A stretch of 9,307 bases of DNA from Schlesneria sp. (lineage in GTDB: Bacteria; Planctomycetota; Planctomycetia; Planctomycetales; Planctomycetaceae): assembly GCA_025353525.1 (NCBI GenBank), contig JANXOO010000911.1, forward strand, positions 1 to 9,307, given 5' to 3'. Below the pieces are notes generated by a model. That model did no database searches. It was not told the origin of the DNA and saw only the letters and a program-made list of their open reading frames with translations. Made by a program: the position numbers and the translations under genes. This document shows positions 6,891-9,307 of the stretch, in pieces; position 1 is the stretch's first letter, and each line of letters begins with the position of its first letter.

Positions 6891-7217
6891 GATCGGGGCT
6901 CCTGATCTGCGGGCGAAGGATCGAAAGCAGGATTGTGAAGCGGCAGAGCGACCAACGCAACTCAACGAGAATTCTGTTTCTAAAATTGCGATCGAAACCG
7001 AACGGACCCGGCGGTACGCTGGGGCTTGTTCGTTTTCGACTGAAGCACCTCGGGGCTACGCATGACCGGTGTTCCAGGAATGTCACCCATCCGGCTTTGG
7101 ATGGGCGGCTGCTTTGCAAATCGCTAATCTGATGTTTCCGGCAGCAATTGGCTCGTCGGCATTGTGAATCCGAAATTAATAAATCGCCACAACCGCTTTG
7201 CTGGTAGAAACACCGAC
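6891..7217. promoter_or_regulatory. Divergent intergenic region, FG-GAP gene / hisD
   Basis: These 327 bases should hold the promoters of both flanking genes, but I could not pick a convincing -35/-10 pair on either strand. The FG-GAP ribosome site (AGGAG, 6903-6899 on the minus strand) is at its left end. The one clear structure is the hairpin at 7086-7105, annotated separately. Part of the right end becomes coding if hisD starts at the GTG at 7164. Confidence 0.5.
7086..7105 (+). promoter_or_regulatory. Perfect 7-bp hairpin ahead of hisD
   Basis: CCCATCC and GGATGGG enclose a 6-nt loop (GGCTTT) about 110 bases before the chosen hisD start. It is GC-rich and would be stable in RNA. No T-run follows on either strand, so a simple intrinsic terminator is unlikely. 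It could be a leader structure, an operator or the remnant of a terminator. I see no string of His codons in a short leader ORF that would indicate classical attenuation. Confidence 0.4.
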
Positions 7218-8591
7218 GTGACACTGACTATTCCGATGATCGATTGTTCCGTTCAGGATCCTGTATTGGCCTTGGCCGAATTAAGAAGAAAGCTCAGCCC
7301 GCAAGGCGATGTCGTTTCCGAGGCGGGCAAGCAGCGCACCGTGGCACTTTTCGGCGAGCCACTTGCGCCCAGGCAGGTGGCTCAGAGAATTTGCGAGGAT
7401 GTCCGCGAACGAGGACTGAAGGCGGTTCTGGATTACACTGCCAGGCTCGACAACAAGGAATTGACACGCGAAACGATGCGAGTCACAGCGGACGAGCTGG
7501 CGGCTGCTCACGCTGCGTGTGAAAAGCCGTTTCTGGAGACCGTGCGGCGCGTTCGCGAAAACATCATCGAATTTCAAAGCCGGATTTTGCATGAAGACAT
7601 TCGACTCATCCGCCAGCAGGGGACCAGTCGCGTCGAGTTGCTGCAACGGTATTTGCCACTCAGGCGAATCGGAATCTGTGTTCCCGGCGGTGCGGCGGCA
7701 TACCCGTCGACGGTTTTAATGACGGCTGTCCCGGCGACGACTGCGGGTGTCAAGGAAATCGCTGTTGTCGTCCCGCCGACGGAATTTGGCGGTTTCAACC
7801 GGCATTTGCTCGCCACTTGTTTCGAAGTCGGAGTGACCGAAGTCTATCGCATTGGAGGCGCTCAAGCAGTTGCTGCGATGGCGTACGGCGTCGATGGTCT
7901 TCCGCAAGTCGACAAGATCGTTGGGCCGGGCAACCTCTTTGTCGCGCTCGCCAAACAGCATGTTTTCGGCGAAGTTGACATCGACAGTATCGCTGGCCCG
8001 AGCGAAGTTGTGTTGCTGGCGGACGAGTCGGCTGACGCGCGGTATATTGCGTCTGACCTGATTTCCCAGGCCGAACACAGTCCAGGCTCGGGTGTCTTGA
8101 TTACGTGGCATCGAGAGTTGATCGATCAGGTTCGAGTCGAATTGACGAATCAGTTGGCAAGACTGCCACGGGGTGAACTCGCTCTGTCCAGCCTGAACGA
8201 TTACGGAGCATTGGTCCTGGCTCGGGATGAGAATCAGGCCATCGAGTTATCAGAATTAATTGCCCCGGAACACTTGCATCTCTCGACGAGCGACCCCGAA
8301 CGAATCCTCGACAGGATCCAGAACGCCGGGGCAATTTTTATGGGACACAATACTCCGGTCGCCGTTGGCGATTACTTTGCGGGCCCGTCGCACGTCCTTC
8401 CGACGGGAGGTACCGCCCGATTTGCAAACGGACTGTGCGCGAACGATTTTCTCAAGCGTTCAAGTGTTATTTACTATAACCGCGACGCATTGGACGATGC
8501 CGCCCCGGATATCCGCAACCTGGCTGCGGTCGAGGGTCTGACTGCACACAGTGCCAGTGTGGACATCCGCCTTGAAGGATTTTCTGATTGA
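7218..8591 (+). CDS. hisD: Histidinol dehydrogenase
   Basis: HisD carries out the last two steps of histidine synthesis, oxidising L-histidinol to histidine with two NAD+ and a zinc ion in the cytoplasm. Family motifs are clear (numbered from the GTG at 7218, 457 aa): ICVPGGAAAYPST at 153-165, GGAQAVAA at 213-220, DKIVGPGN at 232-239 and the signature DIDSIAGPSEV at 254-264. The expected zinc ligands Gln284 and His287 (SQAEH), Asp385 (VGDYFAGPSH) and His444 (LTAHSAS) are all present, as is the catalytic pair Glu351-His352 in APEHL. The enzyme therefore looks intact. The start is uncertain: GTG at 7164, GTG at 7218 and ATG at 7236 are in frame and none has a strong ribosome site. The second was chosen because it leaves a short N-terminus (VTLTIP) before the conserved region. 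No other his gene is visible beside it. Confidence 0.97.
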   Translation: MTLTIPMIDCSVQDPVLALAELRRKLSPQGDVVSEAGKQRTVALFGEPLAPRQVAQRICEDVRERGLKAVLDYTARLDNKELTRETMRVTADELAAAHAACEKPFLETVRRVRENIIEFQSRILHEDIRLIRQQGTSRVELLQRYLPLRRIGICVPGGAAAYPSTVLMTAVPATTAGVKEIAVVVPPTEFGGFNRHLLATCFEVGVTEVYRIGGAQAVAAMAYGVDGLPQVDKIVGPGNLFVALAKQHVFGEVDIDSIAGPSEVVLLADESADARYIASDLISQAEHSPGSGVLITWHRELIDQVRVELTNQLARLPRGELALSSLNDYGALVLARDENQAIELSELIAPEHLHLSTSDPERILDRIQNAGAIFMGHNTPVAVGDYFAGPSHVLPTGGTARFANGLCANDFLKRSSVIYYNRDALDDAAPDIRNLAAVEGLTAHSASVDIRLEGFSD

Positions 8592-8610
8592 GGCGATTTT
8601 TATCAGAAAA
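8580..8610 (+). repeat. Inverted repeat spanning the hisD stop codon
   Basis: TTTTCTGAT (8580-8588) and ATCAGAAAA (8602-8610) form a perfect 9-bp inverted repeat around a 13-nt loop. The loop begins with the hisD TGA, and the left arm encodes the last residues (F-S-D). It is AT-rich and has no trailing T-run, so it would make a weak terminator. It could equally be a protein-binding site or an mRNA 3'-end structure. Confidence 0.45.
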
Positions 8611-8800
8611 ACTGCGGCTTGTTAAAGTGGGGGGATTGCGAAGAGAGATTTGCGAGGCGAGCGTCAATGGCAGCAAACTCGTCAAAGCCACCTCAACCGG
8701 GTTAAGCGGTTCAAAGCGTATGGCCGATTCGATGAGGAGTCGGGGTATCGATTGATCACCCCCTTTGTCGGAGTGTTCGCGTTCACCAAAGGATGCGCGA
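8592..8800 (+). other. Intergenic region, hisD / secreted protein
   Basis: This 209-bp gap lies between two plus-strand genes. Besides the right arm of the hisD inverted repeat it contains GGGGT (8742-8746) and ACCCC (8758-8762), a 5-bp stem with an 11-nt loop followed by CTTT, a weak terminator candidate. A 12-codon ORF at 8667-8705 is too short to support. I see no convincing promoter. Confidence 0.35.
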
Positions 8801-9307
8801 ATGAAAGAGATGCCTGAAATGCGCGAGTGGATGTTTGCCCGATTTCGGTTCGTTGTCACTGGCGGACTGACATCATGTGTCTTGCTGTCATTCGGTTCAG
8901 ATCCTGTGCACGCAGGCTGGTTTTCGTTGCCAAAAATCGGCAAACCGGCTGCAGAAGCAGACTCGGACCGGGGATTCAACGGTTCGATCCGCAAGCTGAT
9001 GAAAGAAGCGAAAGAACAGGAGTCGCTCGGAAATCTCGATCGTGCAATCGCATTGGCAGAACGGGCTGCGACGATTTCCGAGTCGTCTTCGACAGTCTTG
9101 AAACCTGCCGCCGATGTTTCTCCTGCGGCGACCACACGCTATGCCAATGACTTGCGGTTGAAAAAAGCAGAACTGAGCGTCAAGCGTCAGGGGGGAGCGC
9201 CGCCGCGCAAGGATTCACCGGCCGGGCATTCGCCGCAAGTCAAACCACCGTTGGCAGCCGCAAAGCCGGCTGCAACGACGAAAGATCTGCAAGGCAGGGA
9301 TCGACCA
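8801..9307 (+). CDS. Secreted protein with TPR-like helices, 5' part only
   Basis: I do not recognise this protein; 169 codons are in view and the frame is still open at the window edge. The ATG at 8801 is supported by AAAGGA seven bases upstream. The N-terminus is basic, then hydrophobic (FVVTGGLTSCVLLSF, about 17-31), and ends in V-H-A before G39, a good signal peptidase I site. Residues 61-93 form a likely helical hairpin (SIRKLMKEAKEQESLGNLDR followed by AIALAERAATIS), whose G-N-L-D-R-A-I-A-L-A pattern resembles one TPR unit. A second helix covers about 113-128. From about 129 the chain is rich in Pro, Ala, Lys and Gln (PPRKDSPAGHSPQ, KPPLAAAKPAA), which suggests a flexible linker to a domain beyond the window. 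It may be an envelope or secretion-related protein, but that is a guess. Confidence 0.8.
   Translation, partial: MKEMPEMREWMFARFRFVVTGGLTSCVLLSFGSDPVHAGWFSLPKIGKPAAEADSDRGFNGSIRKLMKEAKEQESLGNLDRAIALAERAATISESSSTVLKPAADVSPAATTRYANDLRLKKAELSVKRQGGAPPRKDSPAGHSPQVKPPLAAAKPAATTKDLQGRDRP

Noticed and set aside
6891..6965. Longer start of the FG-GAP protein at 6965
   Set aside because: It would add 25 basic residues before the signal peptide, whereas the ATG at 6890 has a strong AGGAG.
8667..8705. 12-codon ORF downstream of hisD, considered as a leader peptide
   Set aside because: It is too short, shows no run of regulatory codons and has no clear attenuator pair behind it.
8467..9135. 222-codon minus-strand ORF
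   Set aside because: It is antisense to the hisD 3' end and to the secreted-protein gene, both of which have far better coding evidence, and it shows no domain or ribosome site.

Overview
The window looks like a chromosomal segment of a Planctomycetes bacterium. The evidence is its gene content: a twin-arginine-exported DUF1501 protein, a very large membrane-anchored von Willebrand factor A (VWA) protein with a cysteine-less glutamine-amidotransferase-like part, a secreted FG-GAP repeat protein, moderate-to-high GC and loosely spaced genes. The genus cannot be fixed from the sequence alone. No mobile element, CRISPR array, tRNA or rRNA was seen.

Layout, left to right. Bases 1-201 (+) are the 3' end of a gene that reads as purL (purine synthesis). 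It converges on a DUF1501 gene at 397-1644 (-). A 46-codon ORF at 1905-2045 (+) has a good ribosome binding site and an upstream match to a sigma-54 (-24/-12) promoter. It converges on the VWA gene (2108-4582, -), whose stop codon lies in the loop of a perfect 7-bp hairpin. The VWA gene starts on the base after the stop codon of map (methionine aminopeptidase, 4583-5404, -), so the two form a tight operon with a good sigma-70-like promoter at 5489-5516. Upstream on the same strand is a secreted seven-repeat FG-GAP protein (5646-6890, -). A 327-bp divergent region with a perfect 7-bp hairpin separates it from hisD (histidinol dehydrogenase, 7218-8591, +). The last gene (8801 to the window end, +) is the start of an unrecognised secreted protein.

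The housekeeping genes (purL, map, hisD) belong to unrelated pathways. The others (DUF1501, VWA, FG-GAP, the last gene) encode exported or membrane proteins of families that are abundant in Planctomycetes and mostly of unknown function. I see no defence, conflict or biosynthetic cluster. The most interesting signals are the small ORF with its sigma-54-like promoter, the map-VWA stop/start junction, and inverted repeats that place stop codons in hairpin loops. All are candidates that need computation or experiment, not established systems.
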